The position numbers and the translations under genes were made by a program. Positions 1 through 7,266 of a stretch of DNA of 11,293 bases are shown one piece after another. Where the stretch lies: NCBI GenBank assembly GCA_938023905.1, contig CALJCO010000144.1, forward strand, positions 1 to 11,293. Reading direction: 5' to 3'. The number at the start of each line of letters is the position of its first letter. Within the stretch, counting starts at the first letter, position 1. This stretch comes from an uncultured Collinsella sp. Its GTDB lineage: Bacteria > Actinomycetota > Coriobacteriia > Coriobacteriales > Coriobacteriaceae. The notes beneath the pieces are model-generated. The model saw only the letters and a program-made list of their open reading frames with translations, did not search any database and was not told the origin of the DNA.

Positions 1-322
<322 letters not shown>

Positions 323-464
323 ACCGCACCTCGCGGCCCGCGGGACCCAGCGCCCATGCGCGGTCCGGGCACGAGGATGCCCCCGAGTCACCTCCCCTAT
401 GCGCCATGCGGCCCCCAGGGCACGTAGATGAGACCCAGGACACCGTAACGGTGGGCGCCGCCCA
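323..464 (+). other. 23S-5S internal transcribed spacer
   Basis: This is a GC-rich spacer of about 140 nt with no tRNA cloverleaf. Two small perfect hairpins sit at its 3' side: CACCG-TAA-CGGTG at 441-453, and GTGGGC-GCC-GCCCAC at 451-465. The second abuts the 5S start and competes with the extended 5S terminal helix. They may be processing signals (inference). Confidence 0.7.
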
Positions 465-585
465 CCGGTCAGCGGCCAGAGCATGGGGGGCACGCCCGGT
501 CCCGTTCCGAACCCGGAAGCTAAGCCCCATCGCGCCGAGAGTACTGCGGGGCCAGCCCGTGGGAGGCCAGGGCGCCGCTGACCGG
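465..585 (+). rRNA. rrf: 5S ribosomal RNA
   Basis: 5S rRNA is the small RNA of the large ribosomal subunit. The conserved loop A/helix II-III core CCGTTCCGAACCCGGAAGC is at 502-520, followed by TAAGCCCC and the loop E/helix IV block GCGCCGAGAGTACTGCGGGG. The 5' and 3' ends pair to form helix I. Complementarity continues past the usual mature ends, with 462-476 pairing perfectly with 574-588 over 15 bp. The mature ends are therefore estimates, made by aligning the distance to the CCGAAC core with E. coli and Thermus 5S. It is co-transcribed with the upstream 23S rRNA. Confidence 0.95.
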
Positions 586-619
586 TGGACGGCACCGAGC
601 CGTCGCAAGACTTGAAGAA

Positions 620-650
620 GGGGGAGGCCTCGCGGCCTCCCCCCTTTTTT
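620..650 (+). terminator. Intrinsic terminator of the rRNA operon
   Basis: A perfect 10-bp stem GGGGGAGGCC / GGCCTCCCCC (620-629 with 634-643) closes a TCGC tetraloop and is followed by one C and six Ts (645-650). This is a textbook Rho-independent terminator 34 nt after the 5S helix, and it marks the end of the rrn transcript. Confidence 0.95.
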
Positions 651-714
651 GCGTTTACGGGGCGTGAATGACTCAATTACACCAGACGATCTTGTTGTTT
701 TCGGTATTGAGCCT

Positions 715-1182
715 TTATTTAAAGAAAATAAATCGTATAACAAGGGCAACTGCTATGGCCGCAATGATCATAAGCAGGATTGTCAGCTGATGCTGCTTGC
801 GTCGTTTACTTGACGAAACGAAGATTGATTTTCCCTGTTTTGGAGTCTCGAGATAGCGAGCCGAATGCGTCAAGGTTTGCTTGGGTCGAGGCCCTCTTTG
901 TTGATGAGCGGCGGATGCTTTCATCGGCTCATCACTAACTGCACTGTTTTTAGATAATGGTGCGTCTTTCAGATATACAGGGTCTCCCGAGGCAACGCCC
1001 ATATGTTTACGTCCCGTTTGGGCTTCTTCGAGCGTTTGATATCGGTTTCTTGTCACATATTTGGGCTCTGGGCCATTGATGGGCTCTTGCGAGATGTGGG
1101 GGCGATGGAATCGAATCGGTTGCGGGCTGGATGCTTCGTCCTGCTCCGGCATAAACGTGTTGTCCTGTTTTTGATCGTCCAT
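715..1182 (-). CDS. Hypothetical tail-anchored membrane protein
   Basis: I do not recognise this 155-residue protein. Residues 1-125 are polar, rich in Gln, Ser, Pro and Lys, and look disordered, with no visible fold or catalytic motif. A basic cluster KRRK (126-129) immediately precedes a single hydrophobic segment (about 132-154) that ends almost at the C-terminus. By the positive-inside rule the bulk should be cytoplasmic, with the tail in the membrane. The ATG is chosen because AAGGG lies about 7 nt upstream and a TACAAT box sits about 40 nt upstream; a second Met at residue 11 is a possible alternative. The gene is visibly more AT-rich than the housekeeping genes around it. It is transcribed towards the rRNA operon and away from hsp20. 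A membrane-tethered regulator or division-associated protein is possible, but nothing in the sequence decides this. Confidence 0.7.
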   Translation of the reverse strand: MDDQKQDNTFMPEQDEASSPQPIRFHRPHISQEPINGPEPKYVTRNRYQTLEEAQTGRKHMGVASGDPVYLKDAPLSKNSAVSDEPMKASAAHQQRGPRPKQTLTHSARYLETPKQGKSIFVSSSKRRKQHQLTILLMIIAAIAVALVIRFIFFK

Positions 1183-1220
1183 GATGCCCTTAGCTCGTCA
1201 TCAATATCGTGTATGCGCCC

Positions 1221-1226
1221 ATTGTA
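1221..1226 (-). promoter_or_regulatory. Putative -10 box of the tail-anchored protein gene
   Basis: On the minus strand this hexamer reads TACAAT, preceded by CT. It lies about 39 nt upstream of the start codon at 1182, giving a predicted 5' leader of about 30 nt. No good -35 element is visible 16-18 nt further upstream. The same hexamer recurs ahead of several other genes in this window. Confidence 0.45.
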
Positions 1227-1443
1227 AGCCAGCCGTCTAGTTTTGATGGGATTGCATACATTATTTAAGCCTTCGTTCAAATTCCGTTTATTAGACAAAA
1301 CCTTAGTCAACCAGACTTAGATATGCTTATATCAATAGACTCAAAAAACTTTATAGTCGATGTATATATAAGAAGAGGCTGGGCATATATAACAGCGTCA
1401 AAAGAAGTCCCAGTCACCTAGAAGATGACTCGGCAGTCCTTAA

Positions 1444-1449
1444 AAGGAG
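1444..1449 (+). promoter_or_regulatory. Shine-Dalgarno sequence of hsp20
   Basis: AAGGAG is followed 8 nt later by ATG at 1458. It fixes the start downstream of an in-frame ATG at 1425, which lies before the Shine-Dalgarno sequence and has no good one of its own. Confidence 0.85.
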
Positions 1450-1457
1450 TGGTAAAC

Positions 1458-1889
1458 ATGGCAAGCATGGTTCCTTATCGTTCGGTTTTTGGCGTTCGTC
1501 CTTCTGCTAGCTCGCTGTTCGATTTGTTTGATGATATGACCGATCTTGCAAACAACTCGATTGCTTCCAAGGCGTTCCCCGTTGATGTCGAGGACAAGGG
1601 CGATGGTTATGAGGTCAAGGCCTATCTGACCGGCGTCGCTAAGGATGATATCGACGTTGAGCTTAACGAGGGTCGCCTGTCGATTAGCGTGAACGTTGTG
1701 GAGGACGAGGAGAACGAGGGCAAGAACTTCCTGCAGAAGGAGTTTAGCTCGTACAGCGCGACGCGCGGCGTGTATCTGAAGGACGCTTCGAGCGAGGGCC
1801 TTTCGGCTAAGTATGCTGACGGCATCCTGTCCGTTACGGTTCCCAAGATTGTCGAGAAGAAGAACGTTACGAAGATCTCCATCGACTAA
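1458..1889 (+). CDS. hsp20: Small heat-shock protein, Hsp20/alpha-crystallin family
   Basis: This 143-residue cytoplasmic holdase chaperone would bind unfolding proteins in ATP-independent fashion and pass them to DnaK/ClpB. The N-terminal arm (1-39) contains the Phe-rich stretch SLFDLFDDM. The alpha-crystallin domain starts at FPVDVEDKGDGYEVKAYLTG (40-59) and runs to the diagnostic A-D-G-I-L-S-V-T-V-P-K strand (120-130), the family's A-x-x-x-n-G-v-L signature. The C-terminus ends KISID, so I140-S-I142 can serve as the I-x-I motif that docks into a neighbouring subunit. The central loop is acidic (EDEENEG, 82-88). Length is normal for the family. The gene stands alone, with its own leader and a strong terminator behind it. 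Its upstream region has palindromic candidates for heat-shock control. Confidence 0.95.
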   Translation: MASMVPYRSVFGVRPSASSLFDLFDDMTDLANNSIASKAFPVDVEDKGDGYEVKAYLTGVAKDDIDVELNEGRLSISVNVVEDEENEGKNFLQKEFSSYSATRGVYLKDASSEGLSAKYADGILSVTVPKIVEKKNVTKISID

Positions 1890-1923
1890 CGATGGCTCTG
1901 CTTCAATCGAGAGTATGAGTTAA

Positions 1924-1966
1924 GGGGGGGCTGGGAAGTGATTCCCAGCCCCCCCCCTTGTTGTCT
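1924..1966 (+). terminator. Intrinsic terminator of hsp20, between convergent genes
   Basis: A perfect 14-bp stem is formed by 1924-1937 (seven Gs then CTGGGAA) and 1942-1955 (TTCCCAG then Cs), closed by a GTGA tetraloop of the GNRA type. Two further Cs and the T-rich TTGTTGTCTT follow. It probably also slows leftward transcription from yycJ, though the minus-strand tail is poor in T. Confidence 0.9.
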
Positions 1967-1973
1967 TGAGGGG

Positions 1974-2783
1974 CTATTGAATGGTTGTCGGTTGATATTG
2001 GCTTGCAGGGCGTATCGAGAGCTTCCGCGGCCCTTGAAGACGGGTGGCAGAACTGCCGAGTTCATCATCGAGACTTGCATCAAGCGCGTTGGCATAGCTT
2101 TTGACGGTAAGGCTTGGACGATTATTGTCCTGGCTGATGTGCATGGCGATGAGTTGTTCGGTGCGATCGGTAACAAGTTCGCGCGCGGCTTCGGCGGCCT
2201 GGTTGTTGGAGAGGTGCCCCTTTGTGGACAGGATGCGCTCCTGAAGAAAGCGGGGGTACGCTCCTTCGCGCAACATAGTTACATCGTGGTTACTTTCGAG
2301 CGCGAGAACTCGACAGTCTTTGAGGATGCCTATGGCCTTGCTCGATAACTCTCCGGTGTCGGTGGCAAACCCAATGGAATCATCGAGAGCATTAAATCGA
2401 TAGCCGACAGGATTGATGACATCGTGCGATGTTGAGTAGGTTTGCACGTGGATGCCGGCAATGGGGAGCGTGTCGCCGGGGTCAAATTCCTCTACGGGCA
2501 GGTGCGCGAGGTTTTCTTTGCATGAAAGGGTATCCCTGCTGGCAAAGAGGGGACCATGCCAGTGCTTGCACCATACATCGAGCCCCTTGATATGGTCACC
2601 ATGCTCATGGGTGATTACAAGAGCGGCGACGTCGTCTGCCGAGAGGCCAAGCTCCGCCATGCGTTTAAGTGTCTCGCGGCGGGACAGGCCGTTGTCGATC
2701 ATGATGAGCCCATGAGGCCCCTCGACGAGTGCGCAGTTGCCTTTTGAGCCGCTGCCGAGGATATGAAGGTGCAGGCGAGACAT
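1974..2783 (-). CDS. yycJ: Metallo-beta-lactamase-fold hydrolase, YycJ/WalJ type
   Basis: This 269-residue protein has the N-terminus LHLHILGSGSKGNC (4-17) typical of the YycJ/WalJ branch of metallo-beta-lactamase-fold enzymes. Metal ligands visible are HEHGDH (59-64), H120 in STSHD, D142 in FATDTGE, the ESNHD motif (163-167), GHLSN (189-193) and H215 in AMHIS. The fold is complete and the length is as expected. Family members are thought to be nucleases or hydrolases; in Firmicutes the gene sits in the walRK operon and affects cell-wall and DNA-repair phenotypes. Here no walRK genes are present. The start is placed at 2783, because the conserved fold begins 4 residues later and the upstream in-frame Met codons (from 2864) add unconserved sequence. 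The Shine-Dalgarno sequence is weak (TTGGAAT). It is divergent from tilS. The substrate cannot be told from sequence. Confidence 0.93.
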   Translation of the reverse strand: MSRLHLHILGSGSKGNCALVEGPHGLIMIDNGLSRRETLKRMAELGLSADDVAALVITHEHGDHIKGLDVWCKHWHGPLFASRDTLSCKENLAHLPVEEFDPGDTLPIAGIHVQTYSTSHDVINPVGYRFNALDDSIGFATDTGELSSKAIGILKDCRVLALESNHDVTMLREGAYPRFLQERILSTKGHLSNNQAAEAARELVTDRTEQLIAMHISQDNNRPSLTVKSYANALDASLDDELGSSATRLQGPRKLSIRPASQYQPTTIQ

Positions 2784-2797
2784 AAGATTCCAAAGGA

Positions 2798-2803
2798 TAC
2801 AAT
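2798..2803 (+). promoter_or_regulatory. Putative -10 box of tilS, in the yycJ/tilS divergent gap
   Basis: TACAAT lies 28 nt upstream of the tilS ATG and leaves room for a transcription start near 2810, just ahead of the GGAGG at 2821-2825. The opposite strand reads ATTGTATCC here and could supply part of the yycJ promoter, so the two divergent promoters would overlap. No convincing -35 element is seen. Confidence 0.4.
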
Positions 2804-2831
2804 GAGTGCGGACGAATAGAGGAGGAAGCGA

Positions 2832-4373
2832 ATGCCAACGGTATCTCAGCACTATGGACATCATGCCGCGCCGAGGACGGATAAGAGCGTCCTGGCAACG
2901 CGGCAGGCCGCTGCCCCCGTAGTGCTCATGGTATCAGGCGGTGCGGACTCGACGGCGCTGCTCCTTATGGCTTGCACATCAAAGCTGGATATCCAGGACG
3001 GGCGCGGCGTCGCTCCCATTGCGCGCGAGCGATTGCACGTGCTGCATGTAAACCATCATCTGCGCGGGGAGGCATCCGATGGCGACGAGGCCTTTGTACG
3101 TGACCTGTGCGCGCAATACGGCTTGCCGCTGTGTGTTGAGCATGCCTATTTTGATGACGAATCGGGCAATATCGAGGCTGCGGCTCGCGAGGTGCGCTAT
3201 GCCGCGGCACGGAGATATGTTCGCGAACTTTGTGCCGAATCGGGCGCACCGCGGACGGCGGCTCGTATCTGCACCGCGCATACTTCGTCGGACCGCGCGG
3301 AAACATTTTTGATGAATGCCATTAAAGGGTCGGGTCCCGCGGGTCTATCGAGCATTCCGCGCCGTCGGAACATTGTGGTTCGCCCCTTGCTCGACCTCAC
3401 GCACGATGAGCTCGTGAGCTATCTGCAGGTGCACGGTCAGCCATGGCGGGAAGATGAAAGCAACGAGGACGTTTCGTACTTGCGCAACTATGTGCGCCAT
3501 CGGGTGATGCCGGTGGTGGCGCAGCGCAACGCGAGCGTCTGTAAGACGATTGGCGCCGCCTGCGAGATCTTAGGCGATGAGGATGCCTTTCTTTCCCAGC
3601 TTTCCGCACAGACGTTCCGAAGCTGCCTGCGTAAGGAGGCGGCGGGTGCACTGGTCCTTGACGCTCGTCGACTGGCCGCGGCTGAGGTGGTAATCGCGCG
3701 GCGCATCGTGAGACTGGCGATTAAACGCATCGATCCGGACGCTCGTCCAGAGATGCGACATGTGGAGCGAGTCCTTTCCTGCGTTGCCGAGGGCGCCGGC
3801 TCGGTCACGCTTCCGGCGGGGATTGACGCACGCATTGAGTTTGGCATGCTGGCGTTTAAGGCGCCGGTGGCTCGCGAGGGCCTGGTCGCGGACTGGGTTA
3901 CCGTACCCGGTCGTTTGCCGTTGGGCGGGGGACGTGTGCTGGTCGCAGAGCCGATGGCCGTTGAACCGGGATGCGATATCGTGCGCCGCGCCCGTGAGCT
4001 TGCGGCTGCCGGGGAAGTGACAGCTTTGGTAGACGCGGCTGCCCTGGGTTTTGCCGACAGCGATAGTGAGCGGATCCTGGCGGGCTCGCGTGGCGAGATC
4101 CCTGCCGAGGCGCGATTGGCGCGCCTGTGGGTGGACGGTCCCGCACCGGGAGATGTGATGTGCCCGTTGGGGATGAACGGCCGAAGCAAGAAAGTGTCAG
4201 ACCTGCTGAACGAGGCTCGTATTCCCGTTTCTGAGCGCGCAGGCGTTCCTGTGGTGAGAACGGCTCCGGGAGGTGCCGTGGTATGGGTCGCCGGAGTTCG
4301 CGCGGACGAGCGTTTTAAGTGCACGGCCGCAACGCGCGTGGCATATCTGCTCCGCGTGGTCGATGCGGAATAG
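2832..4373 (+). CDS. tilS: tRNA(Ile)-lysidine synthase TilS
   Basis: TilS ATP-dependently attaches lysine to cytidine 34 of the CAU-anticodon tRNA-Ile2, changing its codon specificity from AUG to AUA and making it a substrate for isoleucyl-tRNA synthetase. It is normally essential. The 513-residue protein carries the PP-loop SGGADS (35-40), the VNHHLRG block (73-79), and AHTSSDRAETFLMNAIKGSG (149-168), matching the family's AHHxDDxxET motif. RPLL (184-187) and the DESNEDVSYLRNYVRHRVMP region (208-227) follow. The C-terminal portion contains the accessory TilS domain ending in VSDLLNEARIPVSERAGVPVV and GVRADERFK. The start is supported by GGAGG 7 nt upstream. The length is at the upper end for the family, with an N-terminal extension of about 25 residues before the first strand. 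It heads the conserved tilS-hpt-ftsH cluster but is separated from hpt by 147 bp. Confidence 0.97.
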   Translation: MPTVSQHYGHHAAPRTDKSVLATRQAAAPVVLMVSGGADSTALLLMACTSKLDIQDGRGVAPIARERLHVLHVNHHLRGEASDGDEAFVRDLCAQYGLPLCVEHAYFDDESGNIEAAAREVRYAAARRYVRELCAESGAPRTAARICTAHTSSDRAETFLMNAIKGSGPAGLSSIPRRRNIVVRPLLDLTHDELVSYLQVHGQPWREDESNEDVSYLRNYVRHRVMPVVAQRNASVCKTIGAACEILGDEDAFLSQLSAQTFRSCLRKEAAGALVLDARRLAAAEVVIARRIVRLAIKRIDPDARPEMRHVERVLSCVAEGAGSVTLPAGIDARIEFGMLAFKAPVAREGLVADWVTVPGRLPLGGGRVLVAEPMAVEPGCDIVRRARELAAAGEVTALVDAAALGFADSDSERILAGSRGEIPAEARLARLWVDGPAPGDVMCPLGMNGRSKKVSDLLNEARIPVSERAGVPVVRTAPGGAVVWVAGVRADERFKCTAATRVAYLLRVVDAE

Positions 4374-4456
4374 CGTCCCACGCCAGCTATTCTGTGCGAC
4401 GTTGACGGTATTCCCGCGCTGATGGCGTACGGGCTGGAAAATATACCCCGTGCGCT

Positions 4457-4464
4457 GCTAGAAT
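4457..4464 (+). promoter_or_regulatory. Putative extended -10 promoter of hpt-ftsH
   Basis: TGC-TAGAAT is an extended -10 element (TGn followed by a -10 hexamer). It lies 56 nt upstream of hpt, in the 147-bp gap after tilS. A TGGAAA sequence 18 nt upstream (4435-4440) is a weak -35 candidate. There is no terminator in the gap, so read-through from tilS is also likely. Confidence 0.45.
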
Positions 4465-4520
4465 GTGAAGTTCGCGTCCATACGGCGGTGTGTGGGCGAT
4501 AAGCACAAGAAAGGGTTGTC

Positions 4521-5069
4521 ATGGCTTCTCAACATCCGGATATCGAGAAGGTTCTGTTTACGCAGGAGGATATCGACGGTATCGTCTCTCGCCTAGGCGA
4601 GCAGATTACTCGCGACTACGCGGGTAAGGATCTGGTGCTGATTGCGGTCCTGCGCGGCGCCGTGGTCTTTATGGGCGACCTGATGCGCAAGATCGAGCTG
4701 CCGACCAACATCGATTTCATGGCCGTTTCGAGCTATGGCGACGGTGTGAAGTCCTCGGGCATCGTGCGTATCATTAAGGACCTGGATATCGACATCCGCG
4801 GTCGCGACGTGCTGATCGTCGAGGACATTCTGGACTCGGGCCTGACGCTCAAGTATCTGATGAAGAACCTCGAGAGCCGCAAGCCCGCTTCGCTGGAGGT
4901 TGCCGCCTTCCTGTGGAAGGACGTTGAGGACCGTACCTCGGCCGTCACGCCCAAGTATGTTGGAACCCATTGCCCCGATGCCTTTGTGGTGGGCTACGGC
5001 CTCGACTATGCCGAGCGCTATCGTAACCTTCCGTATCTGGGCATTTTGAAACCGGAGGTTTATTCGTAA
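4521..5069 (+). CDS. hpt: Hypoxanthine(-guanine) phosphoribosyltransferase
   Basis: This 182-residue purine salvage enzyme transfers phosphoribose from PRPP to hypoxanthine, and usually also to guanine, giving IMP or GMP. The diagnostic PRPP-binding loop VLIVEDILDSGLTL is at 97-110. The RGAVVFM segment (45-51), the SSYGD flexible loop (70-74), K133 in LWKD and the base/Mg-binding FVVGYGLDYAERYRNLPYLG stretch (155-174) are all in the expected order. Length is standard. AAAGGG about 6 nt before the ATG supports the start. It is separated from ftsH by a single base, so the two are almost certainly one transcript. Juxtaposition with tilS and ftsH is conserved across many Gram-positive lineages. 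Guanine versus hypoxanthine preference cannot be read from the sequence. Confidence 0.97.
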   Translation: MASQHPDIEKVLFTQEDIDGIVSRLGEQITRDYAGKDLVLIAVLRGAVVFMGDLMRKIELPTNIDFMAVSSYGDGVKSSGIVRIIKDLDIDIRGRDVLIVEDILDSGLTLKYLMKNLESRKPASLEVAAFLWKDVEDRTSAVTPKYVGTHCPDAFVVGYGLDYAERYRNLPYLGILKPEVYS

Positions 5070-5070
5070 G

Positions 5071-7209
5071 ATGCCCGACGACCGTAACGATAACAATTCC
5101 CAGACTCCCCGGGAGCCTAAGATCCCGGGGATGCCCGGAGGCAAGAAGCCCACGCGTACGGGCTGGCTGTATTTTATTTTGGCTTGCGCGCTTCTGGGCT
5201 ACGCCTTCTTTAACATGGGCTCCGGCTTTGCCAATTCCAGCAATACCGTAAAGCTCGCGACGAGCGAGATGGTTAACGCCATTAAGCAGGATCGCGTCGA
5301 AGATTTGACCTATACGGTTCAAGACGGAAGCGTGGCGGGTCATTACTGGAAGACGAAAAAGGACAAGGGTGACACGAGCGAGCTCAAGAGCTTCTCCTCG
5401 ACCTATGTCGGCTCCGATTCGCTTGCCGAGCTTATGGCGGAGCACCCCGATACCAAGTACATCGTCAACACCAATGACCCCGATTTTTGGGGCGACTTGG
5501 CGATGAGCGTGCTTCCGACGATCGCCCTGATCGCCATCATGTTCTACTTTATGCGCCAGATGATGGGCGCCAACAGCAGGAACATGCAGTTTGGCAAGAC
5601 CAACGCCAAGACCAACGAGGCAACGCGCCCCAAGGTCAAGTTTGAGGATGTTGCCGGTGTGGACGAGGCAGTCGAGGAGCTCGAGGAGATTCGCGACTTT
5701 TTGAGCGATCCGGACCGCTATCGCAAGCTGGGCGCCAAGATTCCGCGCGGCGTGTTGCTGGTTGGCCCTCCGGGTACCGGTAAAACCCTGCTGGCCAAGG
5801 CCGTCGCCGGCGAGGCGGGCGTGCCGTTCTTTAGCATCTCGGGTTCCGACTTTGTCGAGATGTTCGTGGGTGTCGGCGCCAGCCGCGTGCGCGACCTTTT
5901 TAAGGAGGCCAAGTCTCAGGCTCCGTCAATCATCTTTATTGACGAGATCGATGCCGTGGGACGTCAGCGCGGAGCTGGCTTGGGTGGCGGTCACGACGAG
6001 CGCGAGCAAACGCTCAACCAGCTGCTGGTCGAGATGGACGGTTTTGAGGAAAGCGAGTCGGTCATCCTGATCGCCGCGACCAACCGTCCTGACATCCTGG
6101 ATCCGGCATTGCTGCGTCCCGGTCGTTTTGACCGTCAGGTTACGGTCGACCGTCCGGATGTGAAGGGCCGCGAGCAGATCTTGCGCGTGCATGCCGAGAA
6201 CAAGCCGATGGACGAGGACGTGAAGTTTGAGAAGCTCGCCCAGATGACCGTTGGCTTTACTGGTGCCGATTTGGCGAACCTGCTCAACGAGTCTGCGCTG
6301 CTGGCCGCTCGCCGTCATCGTTCCGTGATCTCGATGGACGAGGTCGAGGAGTCGATGGAGCGCGTGATTGCCGGACCGCAACGCAAGGGTCGCGTGATGA
6401 CCGAAGCCGAGCGCACCACGATTGCCTACCACGAGAGCGGCCACGCTTTGGTGGGCCACATCCTGGAGCACTCCGATCCGGTTCATAAGATCTCGATCGT
6501 CAGCCGCGGTCAGGCCCTGGGCTACACACTGCAGCTTCCGCAGGAGGATCACTTCCTCAAGACCAAGAACGAGATGCTCGACGAGCTCGCCGTGTTCTTG
6601 GGTGGTCGCGTTGCCGAGGAGCTCATGTGCGACGACATCACGTCGGGCGCGAGCAACGATCTGGAGCGCGCGACTAAGATGGCGCGCGAGATGGTCACGC
6701 GCTTGGGCATGAGCGAGGAGTTGGGCACGCAAGTGTTTGGCGAGGCGCAGCATCAGGTGTTCCTGGGTCGCGACTATGCCGATCACCAGGATTACTCCGA
6801 GGAGACGGCGCGTCGCATCGACATCGAGGTCCAGCGCATTATGCGTGAGGCCCATCGTCGTGCGGTCGAGATTTTGGATGCCCGCCGCGATCAGCTCGAT
6901 CTGATGGCCAAGGTGCTGCTTGAGCGCGAGACCGTCGAGGGTGACGCCGTGAACGCCCTGCTCGACAACGAGTGGGACGCTTACCTTGAGCGCGAGGGCG
7001 ATATCCTGGCGGCCAAGGAGGAGCGCAACGCCAAGGCGGCTGGCATGCCGACCAAGAAGCGCTCGCTTCGCATGAGCGAGGAGGAGTTGGCGGCTGATGC
7101 CGCGGCCTTTGCGCAGGCGGCCATGCAGGAGGATGCCGAAGCCGCATCCGATGATGCCGGAGATGGCAATGCTGCCAACGCTGACGGCAACACCGACGCC
7201 GACAAATAG
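5071..7209 (+). CDS. ftsH: ATP-dependent zinc metalloprotease FtsH
   Basis: FtsH is a membrane-anchored hexameric AAA+ protease that extracts and degrades misassembled membrane proteins and regulatory proteins. In the 712-residue product, membrane segment 1 is at about 31-53 and segment 2 at about 142-162, bracketing an extracytoplasmic domain of about 90 residues. The AAA module has Walker A GPPGTGKT (232-239), the pore loop FVG (265-267), Walker B IIFIDE (287-292), and the second region of homology ATNRPDILDPALLRPGRFDR (336-355). The M41 protease domain has the zinc site HESGH (454-458), with D530 in SGASNDLERAT as probable third ligand. The C-terminus (about 655-712) is an Ala/Asp/Glu-rich, probably disordered tail ending ADK. 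GGAGG at 5054-5058, inside the end of hpt, is a somewhat distant Shine-Dalgarno sequence (12 nt), consistent with translational coupling. A terminator follows. Confidence 0.98.
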   Translation: MPDDRNDNNSQTPREPKIPGMPGGKKPTRTGWLYFILACALLGYAFFNMGSGFANSSNTVKLATSEMVNAIKQDRVEDLTYTVQDGSVAGHYWKTKKDKGDTSELKSFSSTYVGSDSLAELMAEHPDTKYIVNTNDPDFWGDLAMSVLPTIALIAIMFYFMRQMMGANSRNMQFGKTNAKTNEATRPKVKFEDVAGVDEAVEELEEIRDFLSDPDRYRKLGAKIPRGVLLVGPPGTGKTLLAKAVAGEAGVPFFSISGSDFVEMFVGVGASRVRDLFKEAKSQAPSIIFIDEIDAVGRQRGAGLGGGHDEREQTLNQLLVEMDGFEESESVILIAATNRPDILDPALLRPGRFDRQVTVDRPDVKGREQILRVHAENKPMDEDVKFEKLAQMTVGFTGADLANLLNESALLAARRHRSVISMDEVEESMERVIAGPQRKGRVMTEAERTTIAYHESGHALVGHILEHSDPVHKISIVSRGQALGYTLQLPQEDHFLKTKNEMLDELAVFLGGRVAEELMCDDITSGASNDLERATKMAREMVTRLGMSEELGTQVFGEAQHQVFLGRDYADHQDYSEETARRIDIEVQRIMREAHRRAVEILDARRDQLDLMAKVLLERETVEGDAVNALLDNEWDAYLEREGDILAAKEERNAKAAGMPTKKRSLRMSEEELAADAAAFAQAAMQEDAEAASDDAGDGNAANADGNTDADK

Positions 7210-7220
7210 TTCTTGTAGCG

Positions 7221-7259
7221 AAAGCCTCCGCGGGGAAACCTGTGGAGGCTCTTTCTTTT
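7221..7259 (+). terminator. Intrinsic terminator of ftsH
   Basis: AGCCTCC (7223-7229) pairs with GGAGGCT (7244-7250). The stem continues through wobble pairs to GG/CC closing a GAAA tetraloop (7235-7238), and the T-rich tail CTTTCTTTT follows. It ends the tilS-hpt-ftsH transcript 12 nt after the ftsH stop codon. Confidence 0.9.
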
Positions 7260-7266
7260 GAGCGAT

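Larger units (their letters stand above)
1183..1457. promoter_or_regulatory. AT-rich divergent intergenic region with candidate operators
   Basis: This non-coding gap separates the leftward membrane-protein gene from rightward hsp20. It holds several imperfect symmetric elements: CTTAGT-N7-ACTTAG at 1302-1320, GATAT-GCTT-ATATC at 1320-1333, and an ACTCAAA half-site at 1339-1345. A TATAAC -10-like box lies at 1388-1393, and an upstream TATATATA run at 1363-1370. The first element resembles, with one base missing per half, the HAIR operator (CTTGAGT-N7-ACTCAAG) bound by HspR in actinobacteria. No clear CIRCE element is present. Assignment to heat-shock control is inference from context. Confidence 0.4.

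Noticed and set aside
586..714. tRNA gene following the rRNA operon
   Set aside because: No cloverleaf or T-arm GTTCRANNC sequence is present; the operon terminates at 620-650.
3488..4522. 344-residue minus-strand ORF opposite tilS
   Set aside because: It mirrors the codon structure of the GC-rich tilS gene. The translation is Ser/Thr/Arg/Ala low-complexity with no domain, no Shine-Dalgarno sequence and a weak start.
5926..6855. 309-residue minus-strand ORF opposite ftsH
   Set aside because: Long open antisense frames are expected opposite strongly biased GC-rich genes. The His/Leu/Val-rich product has no recognisable motif, while ftsH on the + strand is unmistakable.
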